DNA of 64,000 nt. Origin: Desulfobulbaceae bacterium (GTDB lineage Bacteria > Desulfobacterota > Desulfobulbia > Desulfobulbales > SURF-16). Positions 43,757 through 54,011 of the stretch are shown in pieces. The notes beneath the pieces are model-generated. The model was not told where the DNA came from. It did not search any database and was given only the letters and a program-made list of their open reading frames with translations. The stretch is from NCBI GenBank assembly GCA_020444175.1, contig JAHLLM010000011.1, positions 1 through 64,000 of the forward strand, written 5' to 3'. Numbering within the stretch: the stretch's first letter is position 1; every line of letters starts with the position of its first letter. The position numbers and the translations under genes were made by a program.

Positions 43757-44869
43757 TCAATACCTTTCCACTTTCTGCTTCAGTTTTCTGGCGTTCTGTA
43801 AATCCTTTCTGGCCTTCAGGTGGTTCGGGCTTAAACGGAGAACCTCTTCCCATTCCATAATCGCCTTATCCAGATCCTCGGCAAGAAAATAGCTGATTCC
43901 CTTCCGGTAATGGGCATCTGCTTCCTGCTGGAGAAACACTTCCGTGGATGCAATGAGCTGGCGTACGTCCCGGTAGTTGATATCAACGCGAAGCAACATC
44001 TGCAACGATTTCCGGTATTCCTCCTGCTCAAGATACTCCTTTGCCTTTTGGTAATTTTCAACATCATGCAAGCCATCACTCATTTTTTCCTGCGCCGGCA
44101 TGGCCATTGCCTCTGCTATCTTTTCCCCGGGAACTGTTGCCGACACTTTTCTTTTTTGCCTGCGAGGCTCAAGCACCATGGCGTCTTTGTCCTGCATGAC
44201 CTGGGCAAAATTTCCCTTCCCAGGAAAATTATCACCTAAAAGAGGGATCTGCAATGGTGTTCCAGGGATCAATTCTCTTTCGGGATCAACGTCATTAAAA
44301 GCTGTGATCAGAAATTTTTTATTTGGATCATGGAATTCCTTTTCCGCAATGTCCCGCACAGTATCGCCATGCTGCACGACATGGGTCTTGAAAACCGGCT
44401 GATGTAATTTATTTTCCAAATAATCCAGGGCCTGGTCATGGTCCTGGTCATATGTCAGGGTGAGAAGGAACTCCCGGCGGGCATCCGAGATCAGGCCATT
44501 CTGATAGAACCGGACCCCTTCCTGGAAATGATCACGGGCTCTTGACTGACATTTTTTTCTTAATGAGTTTATTCTTTCCTTTATACTGTCATCATCCGGA
44601 TGAAAACTCGAAACAATCCACCAATTCTGCATCGCCTCGAGAAGCTGTCCCCTGCTTTCATAATCCAGAGCTTTTTTCTGAAATTTATCAGGGAGAACAT
44701 GGAATACCTCTTTTTCCTTTTCAACCGGGTGTTGTTGCATGGCGCAACCGGCAAAAAAGAAAGGGGCAAAAAAAATCAAAAGAAAAAAACAACGCGGATC
44801 GATAAATGGAAATTCAGGCCCATGACTCTTTCCACGTTTGTTTTTGCCTGCAAGTGACAATATTCTCAT
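43757..44869 (-). CDS. TPR/LysM lipoprotein
   Basis: A 370-aa predicted lipoprotein (FFAGC lipobox at about residue 42 after a basic n-region). TPR-like helices (about 60-150) precede a LysM domain (about 163-210; THVVQHGDTVRDIAEKEFHDPNKK), and a second TPR block lies at about 270-365. LysM binds peptidoglycan, so it may scaffold an envelope complex. Its start shares one base with the deacetylase stop, so it is co-translated third in the minus-strand operon after the cyclase-like and deacetylase genes. Confidence 0.85.
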   Translation of the reverse strand: MRILSLAGKNKRGKSHGPEFPFIDPRCFFLLIFFAPFFFAGCAMQQHPVEKEKEVFHVLPDKFQKKALDYESRGQLLEAMQNWWIVSSFHPDDDSIKERINSLRKKCQSRARDHFQEGVRFYQNGLISDARREFLLTLTYDQDHDQALDYLENKLHQPVFKTHVVQHGDTVRDIAEKEFHDPNKKFLITAFNDVDPERELIPGTPLQIPLLGDNFPGKGNFAQVMQDKDAMVLEPRRQKRKVSATVPGEKIAEAMAMPAQEKMSDGLHDVENYQKAKEYLEQEEYRKSLQMLLRVDINYRDVRQLIASTEVFLQQEADAHYRKGISYFLAEDLDKAIMEWEEVLRLSPNHLKARKDLQNARKLKQKVERY

Positions 44870-45909
44870 CAGTTCAGAGCCTTATTACTGTAGACAGAGA
44901 GATTTCTCTTAAAATCATTTAAATCAAAGTCACCGTATATCATGCTGCGGTTCAGGGTATAATGGTCTGTAAAAAACGGATTGCTGTATCGTTTTACGGT
45001 AAAGGCTCCCCGGTAGCCATTGCGCTGCAGAAAGGCAATAACCAGGTTGTTTGTTTCACCATAGGGATAAGCCAGGTATTTTACTTGTTTATTGAGCTTT
45101 TCTTTAATTGTACGGGTGGATTTGACGATTTCCCCTTCCACCTCACGGACATATTGCTGCAGGGATTCCTTGTCTTGTATTTTATTAAAATTACGATGTG
45201 TTTTTGTGTGACACTGAATATCAATCCCCTCGTTATCAAGCTCGGCGACCTGATCCCAATCCAGGGTCTTCCTGTTGCCGTTTATCAGGTCGGTGTACAC
45301 AAACAGGGTAGCGGGATAATTGTATTTCTTTAAAATAGGATAGGCAATTGTGTAAACCCCCTGCCAGCCATCATCAATAGTGATAACCACCGCCTTTTTG
45401 GGAAGCTGTTTTCTATATTCCAGAAAATCAAAGAGTTCGTCCAGAGTGATGACAGTGTATCCGTTGTCTTTAAGATACCGCATCTGCTGCTCGAAATTAT
45501 CTTTCGTCACCATCATCAAATTTTCTTTTGCTTCCGAAAAGTTATGATAGGTAAGCACAGGCACGGTCTGGTATCCCTGTTGGGAGAGATATGCCCTGTT
45601 GCCAAAGGGTTCGAGGGGAATAATGATTTCATTCCCGGCTGAGACGGATGTTATCTCGTTAAAATCGGCAATCACCCAGCTTTTCTCCGGGTCATCAAGG
45701 TATTTTGCAGCAAGGGATGACAGGGTCTCACCCGGTTGGACAATGACGGTGACAAAATCAGGAAATTCATTTGATCTCACTTTGCCCTGATAGACGCCGC
45801 GTTGCACTGCACATCCCTGGAGAAAAATGATGACCAGGACGAAGATGAGCCGGGCCATAGACAGTCGAGGCCTTACTCTTGAAAGGGTTGCAAGGTTATG
45901 AGTGTCCAT
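44869..45909 (-). CDS. LysM polysaccharide deacetylase lipoprotein
   Basis: A 346-aa lipoprotein (LQGC lipobox near residue 33) with a LysM domain (about 52-98; VIVQPGETLSSLAAKYL) and a NodB-type carbohydrate esterase 4 domain (about 115-330): VLTYHNF, the catalytic/metal ITIDDGWQG, and HTKTHRNF. It would de-N-acetylate peptidoglycan or an exported glycan at the outer or inner membrane face. It overlaps the cyclase-like gene by 14 nt. Confidence 0.92.
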   Translation of the reverse strand: MDTHNLATLSRVRPRLSMARLIFVLVIIFLQGCAVQRGVYQGKVRSNEFPDFVTVIVQPGETLSSLAAKYLDDPEKSWVIADFNEITSVSAGNEIIIPLEPFGNRAYLSQQGYQTVPVLTYHNFSEAKENLMMVTKDNFEQQMRYLKDNGYTVITLDELFDFLEYRKQLPKKAVVITIDDGWQGVYTIAYPILKKYNYPATLFVYTDLINGNRKTLDWDQVAELDNEGIDIQCHTKTHRNFNKIQDKESLQQYVREVEGEIVKSTRTIKEKLNKQVKYLAYPYGETNNLVIAFLQRNGYRGAFTVKRYSNPFFTDHYTLNRSMIYGDFDLNDFKRNLSVYSNKALN

Positions 45910-47329
45910 TGTCTTTTTGCGTTAAATTGAGAAGTCGGAAACTTTTTATTACATCCGAGCCGCCTAATACTTGTTGCGGAGGCAGAGGTTCTACCGCGAC
46001 GCTGTCTTTCATCTGGCTGTAAATTTCTTCACCAAGAATAATTTCCCCCGGATGACCAAGACTGGTAAGCCAGTAGGCCTCTTTTATACTTTCACCGATT
46101 GAACTGTATTCAACTTTGGAATGAGAGCCGATATTGCCGGACAAAACAATTCCTGAACTGATGCCGACGCAGACACTGCTCAGAAGCCTGCTTTCATCTG
46201 CCGTTCCAGCCGAGAGTGCATCCTGAAGATCAAGAGCTGCCCTGACTGCACGGGCAGTATGATTTTCCCGGTACAGAGAAACTCCGAATATCCCCACTAC
46301 GGCATCCCCGATAACTTTGTCAACATAGCCGCCCTGCTTACTGATAACGGCAGTGACAATACTGATATATTTATTTAAGGCTTTGACAACCTCGTCCGGG
46401 TTCTCTTCACCGGCATAGGACCCGAATCCGTGAACACCGGCAAAAAGAACAGCAACCTGCCGTCTGGAGGCATATGCCTCTCCTTTGGATATCGGGCTTT
46501 CCAGTATTCTGTCAAGTGAAGAAAATTTCAGGTATTCCTCAAGTTCTTCAAGATTTGGCCCCAGAGAAGATAGCTTTTGAGCCATATCATGCAAAGCCAG
46601 AGTCATATCGCCGAATTCACCCTTGTCCGGCTTCTCAATCCTGTATTGCAGTTTGCCGTTTCCATATTCCCTGACAGCATGAATAATCCTGTCGATTTTC
46701 TTTTTTGACCGCAGAAAATACAGATAAACAAGGATGCTGAGCGCCAGGCCCAGTAAAAGGGCGGGCAATAAAAATGATTTGATCAGGGAAAGCTGTGCGG
46801 CAAGGAAAGAATTTTCGATATATTTTACTGACAGTCCAAGGTGCACGGTACCCAAAGGCTTGTCGTTATAAAGAATAACTCTGGAAATCCCGTAAACCTG
46901 TTTTTCAGGGGAACCGGAAACGGGAAGCCCGGCACTATTTTCGTTATCCCTTCCCTTCAACAGATTCATGCTCTCCATATCATCCTGGCCGGAATGCACC
47001 AGTACGACCTGGTCGCGGTCAACGACAGAGGCGTAGACAACACCATCCATATCTGCAGCATCACGGATCAGACTGCTGAGACGCAACGTATCATCCGCAA
47101 GGAGCGGGACTTTGAGGCTGGATGCCAGAAAATCAAGAATATGCTCACCTGATCGCAATTTTTCCTCAAAAAAGACCCTCTTGAGTTTTCCGGAAAACAA
47201 GGACGCAGCGGCACCGATGGTGAGCCCAAAAAGCAAAAGGACAACCATACTGACGCGGAGAAATAAAGGAAGGCTCAGTTTTTTATTGATTTGCCGACCT
47301 TGGTCTTTATCTTTATCTAAATATTGCAT
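45896..47329 (-). CDS. Membrane sensor with degenerate class III cyclase domain
   Basis: A 477-aa protein: membrane helices at about 25-48 and 185-208 enclosing a periplasmic sensor, a HAMP-like segment (about 210-265), and an adenylate/guanylate-cyclase fold (about 285-460). The first metal Asp is Gly (LFAGVHGFGSY instead of FADIRGFT), while the second is kept (VIGDAVVGIFG). The transition-state Asn/Arg region is changed (IGESIKEAYWL). Catalysis is therefore unlikely, and it may act as a scaffold or nucleotide sensor. It heads the deacetylase/TPR-LysM operon. Confidence 0.87.
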   Translation of the reverse strand: MQYLDKDKDQGRQINKKLSLPLFLRVSMVVLLLFGLTIGAAASLFSGKLKRVFFEEKLRSGEHILDFLASSLKVPLLADDTLRLSSLIRDAADMDGVVYASVVDRDQVVLVHSGQDDMESMNLLKGRDNENSAGLPVSGSPEKQVYGISRVILYNDKPLGTVHLGLSVKYIENSFLAAQLSLIKSFLLPALLLGLALSILVYLYFLRSKKKIDRIIHAVREYGNGKLQYRIEKPDKGEFGDMTLALHDMAQKLSSLGPNLEELEEYLKFSSLDRILESPISKGEAYASRRQVAVLFAGVHGFGSYAGEENPDEVVKALNKYISIVTAVISKQGGYVDKVIGDAVVGIFGVSLYRENHTARAVRAALDLQDALSAGTADESRLLSSVCVGISSGIVLSGNIGSHSKVEYSSIGESIKEAYWLTSLGHPGEIILGEEIYSQMKDSVAVEPLPPQQVLGGSDVIKSFRLLNLTQKDNGHS

Positions 47330-47630
47330 TTTTTCTCAAAAACGTTGATATGCATATCTCCTAAATCCTACCTAAAAATTCCTGTTTGTCACAATGTTTT
47401 TTCTTTTCGGGTGTTTGAAATTGCATTTCCCTAACGGCCATAATTCCTCTTTCCACCTATGGCTTCAACTTCGCCTATGCGCCAGATAAGCTAAAAAAAA
47501 TGATCCACCCAGATTATGTTTAACAGTTTCCCAAAAAATATCCCATCCTCGCCAAAAGGATACACATCGTATTGACGTCGGTTGCGTGTTTTTTCCCTTC
47601 AAAGGGCATAAATACGAAACCGCTAAAAAT

Positions 47631-47649
47631 TCCAACCAAACAGGTTGGA
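47631..47649 (+). repeat. Small hairpin in the kinase upstream gap
   Basis: TCCAACC-AAACA-GGTTGGA is a perfect 7-bp stem. A further dyad (CGTATATATG...CATATATGG) lies at 47753-47780 just before the kinase gene, near a TTGACT (-35-like). The 491-nt gap 47330-47820 has no credible gene. Confidence 0.35.
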
Positions 47650-47820
47650 TACTCCAGCAGGAAGCCGCAATTCAAAAAGGGATGATGCTTTCAAAAAAAA
47701 TCAGGAATCACCATGAATTATGTGGTTTAGCTGGCAAATACTCCTTGACTGCCGTATATATGTTTAGTTAGCATATATGGGCAAAATTTATCAAAAAATT
47801 TTAAGGAATCCTGCTTTTTT

Positions 47821-49719
47821 ATGACAACTTTTCAGGCAAGACAGCTCGGAAAATATATTCTTCTGGATCAACTGGCAGTGGGTGGAATGGCAGAGCTGTT
47901 TCGGGCCATGATCACCAGTGTGCAGGGATTTGAAAAACTTATTGCCATAAAGAAAATTCTTCCCCATCTCGCTTCGGAGGAAGATCTTGTCAGTTCTTTT
48001 ATAGATGAGGCAAAACTTGCAGCCCTTCTGCACCACCAGAACATTGTCCAGATCTATGATTTCGGTAGCCTGGACGATAGTTACTTCATTGCCATGGAAT
48101 ATCTCCTTGGCAAAGACTGCCGGACTATCTGCAGCAAGGCCAAAGAAAAAAACATCCCCATTGAACCCCAGAACGCGCTTCTTATCGTCTCCCGCATCTG
48201 TGCAGGTCTTGACTACGCCCATAAACTCAAAGATTTCCAGGGCAAACCTTTAAATATTATTCACAGGGACATCAGCCCACAGAATATCCTCATCACCTAT
48301 GAAGGCGATGTCAAGATCGTTGATTTCGGTATCGCCAAGGCTGCCAGCCAGAACACCAGAACGCAGATGGGCATGATCAAAGGCAAAGTGGCATATATGT
48401 CACCGGAGCAGGCTGGGGGTAAATCCATTGATCACCGCTCCGATATTTTCTCCTGCGGCATTATTCTTTATGAAATGCTGACCGGTAAACGCATGTTTTC
48501 CGGCGATACGCTGCATATTCTGTCAAAAGTCAGAGATGCCGATTTTGTCAAGCCTGAAGAGCTGCAGATCGAACTCCCGGCAAAACTTTTCGAGGTTTTT
48601 GACAGGGCTCTTAAAAAAGACCCTAATGAACGCTATCAAAGCTGTGGTGAGATGCTGAATGATCTTGAGGAGTGTATGCAGCAAGGCTCACATCCGACGA
48701 CTCAAGGGCTTTCAAAATATATGAAAACCCTTTTCGCCGAAGAGATTGTTGCCGAAGAACAGCACCTGAAACAAATTACCCAGATTGGCCTTATGAAGGG
48801 GAAACAGGAGACGCCTCCCTCTTCACCTCCACCTGAGCAAAATCAACCTGAGACAAAAACCTCCGCACCTCCCGAAAGTCCGATAAAAAAAGAAGCGGAA
48901 AAACCCTCTTCAAGTCCCGTTGAAACAAGCAAAAGCAAAAAACCTCTCCTTGCTGCAGCGGCCGGCGGAATCCTTGTACTCATCGTTCTTATTGTCGTTA
49001 TGACCAGAAACGGCGAGGAACCCTCTCCACCTCCTGAACAGACACCGGTCGCCAGCCAGGTTGTTGATGAAGCTCCACCCGTAGAAAAAACAGAGGAACC
49101 GGTTGTTGCCGCTGATACCGAAACTCCCGGGACTGAAACGTATCAGAAGGCCATGGATGCCCTCGTAGAAAAACGCTACGATGAAGCAACATCCCTCTTT
49201 GAAGAGCTTCTTCAACTCGGGCCGGGTATGAAAGAAAAAATTGCCACTCCCTATGCTGAAGCGCTTGTCGGCCAAGCCGACACGTTGCGTGAAACAGATA
49301 CCCAGCAATCTATCAGCCTTTTAAGAAAATCCATCAAGCTTGATCCTGAAAACGAACAGGCCCATTTTCAGCTCGGCACCGTGCTCATGAAGGAAAATGA
49401 TTATGCCGGTGCCATTGAAAGCTACGAAAATGTCATTGAACTTGATCCGAATTTTCCTGACACTTTTTTTAATCTTGGCTTTATTTACGCGCTGTCAAAA
49501 GATTATAACCGTGCGGAAGAAATGTATTCCCGGGTTGTTGAACTTGCGCCGGATTATCTTGATGAAGCACTTTTCAACCTCGCCCTTGTGCAGAGCAAAC
49601 TTGATAAAAAAGACGAAAGCCTTGCAAACCTTGAACAGGCTGTTAAAATCAATCCGAATAACGAACTGGCGCAAAGTTACCTTCAGAAAATGAAAGAAGT
49701 TTCAGGAGAAACCCTGTGA
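47821..49719 (+). CDS. Membrane Ser/Thr protein kinase with TPR domain
   Basis: A 632-aa kinase. The N-terminal catalytic domain (about 8-275) has VGGMAELFRA, the ATP Lys in AIKKIL, catalytic HRDISPQN, VDFGIAK and the APE-equivalent YMSPEQAGG. A Pro-rich linker precedes one membrane helix (about 380-402, LLAAAAGGILVLIVLIVV), and the outer part is five to six TPRs (about 440-625). It likely senses an envelope partner through the TPRs and phosphorylates FHA-binding targets. AAGGAA precedes the ATG. The next gene overlaps it by 4 nt (GTGA). Confidence 0.95.
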   Translation: MTTFQARQLGKYILLDQLAVGGMAELFRAMITSVQGFEKLIAIKKILPHLASEEDLVSSFIDEAKLAALLHHQNIVQIYDFGSLDDSYFIAMEYLLGKDCRTICSKAKEKNIPIEPQNALLIVSRICAGLDYAHKLKDFQGKPLNIIHRDISPQNILITYEGDVKIVDFGIAKAASQNTRTQMGMIKGKVAYMSPEQAGGKSIDHRSDIFSCGIILYEMLTGKRMFSGDTLHILSKVRDADFVKPEELQIELPAKLFEVFDRALKKDPNERYQSCGEMLNDLEECMQQGSHPTTQGLSKYMKTLFAEEIVAEEQHLKQITQIGLMKGKQETPPSSPPPEQNQPETKTSAPPESPIKKEAEKPSSSPVETSKSKKPLLAAAAGGILVLIVLIVVMTRNGEEPSPPPEQTPVASQVVDEAPPVEKTEEPVVAADTETPGTETYQKAMDALVEKRYDEATSLFEELLQLGPGMKEKIATPYAEALVGQADTLRETDTQQSISLLRKSIKLDPENEQAHFQLGTVLMKENDYAGAIESYENVIELDPNFPDTFFNLGFIYALSKDYNRAEEMYSRVVELAPDYLDEALFNLALVQSKLDKKDESLANLEQAVKINPNNELAQSYLQKMKEVSGETL

Positions 49720-50243
49720 AAATAACTCGTCTGCTCAACCGAACATTTTTCCTTTGCCTGACACTCTGTTTTATTTGTGCAGGCTGCGCAACCAAAACTC
49801 CAGAGCCTGTGGAAGAAAAGCCTGTGGATTACCCGGAGGCAGTTTACGAAAAAGGCGATGAAGCCGTTCCTGCCGGTTACTACGTCCATACCGTAAAATT
49901 GCCAAATGAAAGCCTCTCAATAATCGCCAAATGGTTCACAGGTGACCTGAGAAACTGGGAACTACTGGCAAAACACAACCCTGCCATCAATCCTAACCGC
50001 ATATTTTTAGGGGATAAAATCAAGATCCCCCGCAATGTCATGATCCGCCAGAACCCCATGACCCTGCAATTTGTGGAGGATTCCCAACCAAAACCCAAAA
50101 GAAGGCGATCAGCAAGCCCTGCTTCCTCAGACCCGGCAGAGGAAGCGGCAACACCACCAGCCGACCAACCCGAGCCCACAGCGGGCGAAGAACCCGAGGA
50201 AGACGAGCCCTTTCTTTTCGGACCAAAGGATTACACAAAATAA
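49716..50243 (+). CDS. LysM-like lipoprotein
   Basis: A 175-aa predicted lipoprotein (lipobox CAGC near residue 25) with a LysM-like domain (about 58-110; VKLPNESLSIIAKWFTGDLR, LGDKIKIP) and a Pro/Glu-rich tail with a basic KPKRRR patch. GTG start 49716 overlaps the kinase stop by 4 nt, so it is translationally coupled and may be the kinase's envelope partner. Confidence 0.85.
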   Translation: MKITRLLNRTFFLCLTLCFICAGCATKTPEPVEEKPVDYPEAVYEKGDEAVPAGYYVHTVKLPNESLSIIAKWFTGDLRNWELLAKHNPAINPNRIFLGDKIKIPRNVMIRQNPMTLQFVEDSQPKPKRRRSASPASSDPAEEAATPPADQPEPTAGEEPEEDEPFLFGPKDYTK

Positions 50244-50315
50244 TCAGCGCTTAACCGTCCTGCAGTTGCAGATGCATCATGGACGGACGGCATGAAAAGT
50301 GTGTTCCAAATCCGC

Positions 50316-51869
50316 TCAAACAGAATCTTCAACCCCTATAGAACGGGGAATAAGCAGGACAAGGGGCAGGATCGACGCTCCCTCTGTGTTCAGCAGAAGT
50401 TTTCCGCCATGGTCCAGCAGAATTTTATGGGCGATATTCAGAAAGAGACTGTTGCACCACGGTTTACCGGCAAAGACCGGATCAAATGGGTCTGAAAAGC
50501 TGTGATCGGCTTCCACTTTACCAATGCGAAGCTCCAGATAACCATCAGCATCATGCACTGAGACCGGCAACTGACTGCCCGGGGTGATGCGGAACAGAAT
50601 CTCCTTGATAACCATAGCCAGGGCTTTTAACAAAAGGGATGGATCCAGTGGAACCATAAGCTGGGAGGTTTCCACATGGAACTCGGGAAAAATTTGCTTT
50701 CTGTTCCATTCCTCCTGATAGCCGGCAAGCATTTCACGTATAAATGTGTCAATTTTCACAAGCTCTTTCCGGGGTCGGACCAGCTTTGAAAATGTATCCA
50801 TCTCCTGAAGCACCATTTCAATACGATCAATGAGTTCAAGCAACACGGAGAACTTTTTTTCGTCCATATCGCCACTGTCTGCCCGGGCAAGTCTTTTTAT
50901 CAGTCCTCCTAAGGCGGTAAGTGGATTTCTCACCTCATGGGCCATGGCCTGAGCCAGTCGGACATAGGCAGCAACCCGTTCCGTATCAATCAGCCGGGCC
51001 TCAGTATTTTTCAGCCTGTCAACGGTAGTCGAATACTTCTCCCTCAACTCGCTCCACAGTCGGGCATTCTCGATAAGGGGAGCAATAATGGCGGCTATAC
51101 TCTGAAACAGCTCAAGATCGCTCTGACTGTAGGCCCCGGGAATATTGCGGTCGAGGTAGATGAGTCCGTTGATCTGGTTGTGGAAAATAAGGGGAGCGCA
51201 CATGGCAGACCTGATGCGCAAGGCAATGATGCTTTCTTCCTGCTTAAATGAATCAGAGCTGAGGGCGTCTTCCAGGAGCAGAGACTCGCCATTTTGAAAC
51301 ACCCTGTTGACAATACTTCGGCTTAAGGGCAATGGGGTGTTTTCCCCGGAATCACTGCAAAGGGGCTGAATCTCACCATCTTTGTCAAAGAGGGCAATGG
51401 AGCCATGATCCTGCTGAAAGTACTCCTTGAATCTGGCAAATATCTTATCGCCAAGACACATGACATCCTGACTGACGGGAAATTCCGTTGTGATATCATA
51501 GATCAACTCAAGGCGACGATGATCCAGTTCACGTGAAACAGCAGAACTGCCAAGTGCCTGAAGAACGATGGTATGTTCGGCGGCATGGTCTTCAGCAAAA
51601 GGCAGAAGCAGTCTGATCTTGCCCAGTTGAATAAAATCGCCGGGATGCAGAAAGGTCTTTTCAATGATCCGCGCCCCATTTACCCAAACGCCGTTGGCGC
51701 TGCTCAGGTCTTTAATCCACAGTTGATCCGATGTTATGTCGATCAGGGCATGACGGTGCGAAATTGTCTGGTCGTCCAGTATAAGATCGGCCTCCTTTCC
51801 CCTTCCGATCAGGCAAGGCATGCTGACCTGATGCTCCTTGCCGGCATCAATTTCTCGCAGGACAGTCAA
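50316..51869 (-). CDS. FHA-GAF protein with degenerate histidine-kinase module
   Basis: A 517-aa cytoplasmic protein. It has an FHA domain (about 1-90; IGRGKEAD, ISHRHA and ANGVWVNG retain pThr-binding residues), a GAF domain (about 120-275), then a HisKA-like helix with MAHEVRNPLTALG (His kept). The ATP domain is eroded: no N-box Asn, no DxGxG, no GxGxG. It is therefore probably a phosphoprotein-binding sensor or histidine phosphotransfer-like partner rather than an autokinase. It lies between the two Ser/Thr kinases. Confidence 0.88.
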   Translation of the reverse strand: MTVLREIDAGKEHQVSMPCLIGRGKEADLILDDQTISHRHALIDITSDQLWIKDLSSANGVWVNGARIIEKTFLHPGDFIQLGKIRLLLPFAEDHAAEHTIVLQALGSSAVSRELDHRRLELIYDITTEFPVSQDVMCLGDKIFARFKEYFQQDHGSIALFDKDGEIQPLCSDSGENTPLPLSRSIVNRVFQNGESLLLEDALSSDSFKQEESIIALRIRSAMCAPLIFHNQINGLIYLDRNIPGAYSQSDLELFQSIAAIIAPLIENARLWSELREKYSTTVDRLKNTEARLIDTERVAAYVRLAQAMAHEVRNPLTALGGLIKRLARADSGDMDEKKFSVLLELIDRIEMVLQEMDTFSKLVRPRKELVKIDTFIREMLAGYQEEWNRKQIFPEFHVETSQLMVPLDPSLLLKALAMVIKEILFRITPGSQLPVSVHDADGYLELRIGKVEADHSFSDPFDPVFAGKPWCNSLFLNIAHKILLDHGGKLLLNTEGASILPLVLLIPRSIGVEDSV

Positions 51870-51938
51870 TTCATTTTTCCTTCTTCAGAAAACGCGCAGA
51901 AATAACGCTCGCCAGCGGAATTCACTCAAAGATTCCTT

Positions 51939-53663
51939 TTATCCGCTCCTGCCTCCGGAAGTTTTCCGTTTTTCAAGCCAATAGCTCTTCAGTTGTTCTC
52001 CCAGCGTGTCCGCAGCAGAGTGTACTCCTTTTTGCACTTCCGCATCCATATTAAGCGGCGTAAACTTCATCGAACCTGATGTCGGTGATGCCGCAGACAC
52101 ACCCGTTGCCATATCAACAGCCCGAACTGAAAAACTTGCACTGGTCAAAGTCTGCGTACGGCCATAATAGGTAAGGGGCATGGAACCGGTCTTCTGCACC
52201 TCAGCAAGCAGGAGAATATCGGCTTTCCCCGGGGGCACGAACTGCTGCACATCGTGCCATGAAAAAGGCACATCTCCCATCTGCATTTTCCTCGTCAATA
52301 CAGGAATTTCAGCGGTGGAAAATGCCTTTAAGCCGGAATTGACAATGATTGATTCAAGATGAATACGCACAGCAGGCACCAGGGTTTCATCGCCAGAAAC
52401 CAAGACAAGGACAACCGGCACTTCAGGCAAGGGAGGCGGCGGCAGTTTTGCTGTTTTCACGGCAGGCTCGGATGGCAGGTTCTCCTCAACCATTGTAGCC
52501 GGAGAATTGCCCTGCTCAAGAGGCACTTCTTCCGGTTCTTGAACAATCGGCCGGGAGGCTTCCCCAGCCGAACCGGCAACCTGCGCCTCCTCGGTATTTT
52601 CCGAACCAGTCGTCAAAGCGCCATTATCAGCTTCACTGACAAGCACTTCATCATCTCCCCCCTTATTGAACAGGGCATCCACTGTCCACATGGACAAAAG
52701 AATGGCCAGGATGATTCCTGCCACCATCCCAAAGGTTTTGGCTCTGCTGCTTTTAGGGGGAATGGGTGGAGGAACGGCACGCATCTGGGTAAGCTGTGTT
52801 TTTGCCAGAGGGGCCTCCATTTCAAGGTTATCAAGACAATTTCTGATTGCGGAAACCAGTTCAGCCGGGGACTGGAACCTGGCATCAATCTCCTTAGCCA
52901 TCATTTTATCAACAAGGTCACATACGGACTGAGGGAGATCAGATTTCACCTGCTTGATCGGGGTAACCGGCTCAGTGAGGATCTTGGCAACAACGGCCAG
53001 TGGTGATTCGCCGCTCACGGCAGCTTCGCCGGTGAGCATTTTATAGAGCACCGCCCCGAGCGAGAAAATATCACTTCTGGCATCAAGGGTGGCACCCCTT
53101 GCCTGTTCCGGAGAAGAATATTCCGGAGTTCCCATGTAAAGGCCGGTACGCGTCAGTTGGGCCTCAGCATCCTGGAAATAGGCAATACCGAAATCAGTGA
53201 CCTTTACTCTGCCTGCCGAGTCAATCATGATGTTAGAAGGCTTTAAATCCCGGTGAACAACACCTCGTGCCGCTGCCTCGCCCAGAGCGTCGGCAACCTG
53301 AATGGTTATGGCAAGGGCCTCGTCCAGAGGAATTTCCTTCCTCTCCTTCATGATCTCGCCCAGATCCGTCCCCCGCACATACTCCATGGCAAAATAATAA
53401 AGGCCCTGCTCTTCTCCATAGGAAAGAATATTAACTATATTCGGGTGACTGAGAGCGGCAACGACCCTTGCTTCCCTTTTGAAACGCTTGATGAATTCTT
53501 CGTCGTTTGAGAGCCTCTGCGACAAAAGCTTCAGAGCAATTTTTCTGTTTAGGGAAAGTTCATGGGCCTTGTACACAACCCCCATTCCGCCCCGACCGAG
53601 CTCCTTTTCAATTTTGAATCCACCAAGAGTGCTTCCAATGCCGATCTGTTGTGAATCAACCAT
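51939..53663 (-). CDS. Membrane Ser/Thr protein kinase
   Basis: A 574-aa kinase. The catalytic domain (about 16-275) has GRGGMGVVY, the ATP Lys in IALKLL, HRDLKPSN, TDFGIAY and TPEYSSPEQ. A short linker, one membrane helix (about 312-334) and a periplasmic part (about 345-574) follow, with an acidic/Pro linker and a domain ending ADTLGEQLKSYWLEKR. AAGGGG lies before the ATG at 53663. It resembles PpkA-type kinases that activate type VI secretion. The outer domain family is not recognised. Confidence 0.94.
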   Translation of the reverse strand: MVDSQQIGIGSTLGGFKIEKELGRGGMGVVYKAHELSLNRKIALKLLSQRLSNDEEFIKRFKREARVVAALSHPNIVNILSYGEEQGLYYFAMEYVRGTDLGEIMKERKEIPLDEALAITIQVADALGEAAARGVVHRDLKPSNIMIDSAGRVKVTDFGIAYFQDAEAQLTRTGLYMGTPEYSSPEQARGATLDARSDIFSLGAVLYKMLTGEAAVSGESPLAVVAKILTEPVTPIKQVKSDLPQSVCDLVDKMMAKEIDARFQSPAELVSAIRNCLDNLEMEAPLAKTQLTQMRAVPPPIPPKSSRAKTFGMVAGIILAILLSMWTVDALFNKGGDDEVLVSEADNGALTTGSENTEEAQVAGSAGEASRPIVQEPEEVPLEQGNSPATMVEENLPSEPAVKTAKLPPPPLPEVPVVLVLVSGDETLVPAVRIHLESIIVNSGLKAFSTAEIPVLTRKMQMGDVPFSWHDVQQFVPPGKADILLLAEVQKTGSMPLTYYGRTQTLTSASFSVRAVDMATGVSAASPTSGSMKFTPLNMDAEVQKGVHSAADTLGEQLKSYWLEKRKTSGGRSG

Positions 53664-54011
53664 GCCGTTAACCCCTTATTGTACCGATTTTTGTATATAT
53701 TATCAGTTACCTGGCATTACCATGTCAATTCATAATTAAGGAGAGTGATGTTACAAAAAAGATAAACAACATCACCAGAAAAACTCCTTTACAGCTACAA
53801 AGACTTCCTGATAATATTCTGTAATACTTAATGATTTGCTACCGTTTCACCTTTCCTTTTTTGCAGCGTTAGATTCTTTCTTGTTGAAGAAAAAATTTAT
53901 ATCTTTCATTTGTAAGTGAACAAAGTTAAATAAAATAATATGTAACCATCAAGAATCTTATCCAGCTTTGCTGCGTTTTTTTACATTCAATATGATGAGG
54001 AGGCTCCAATT

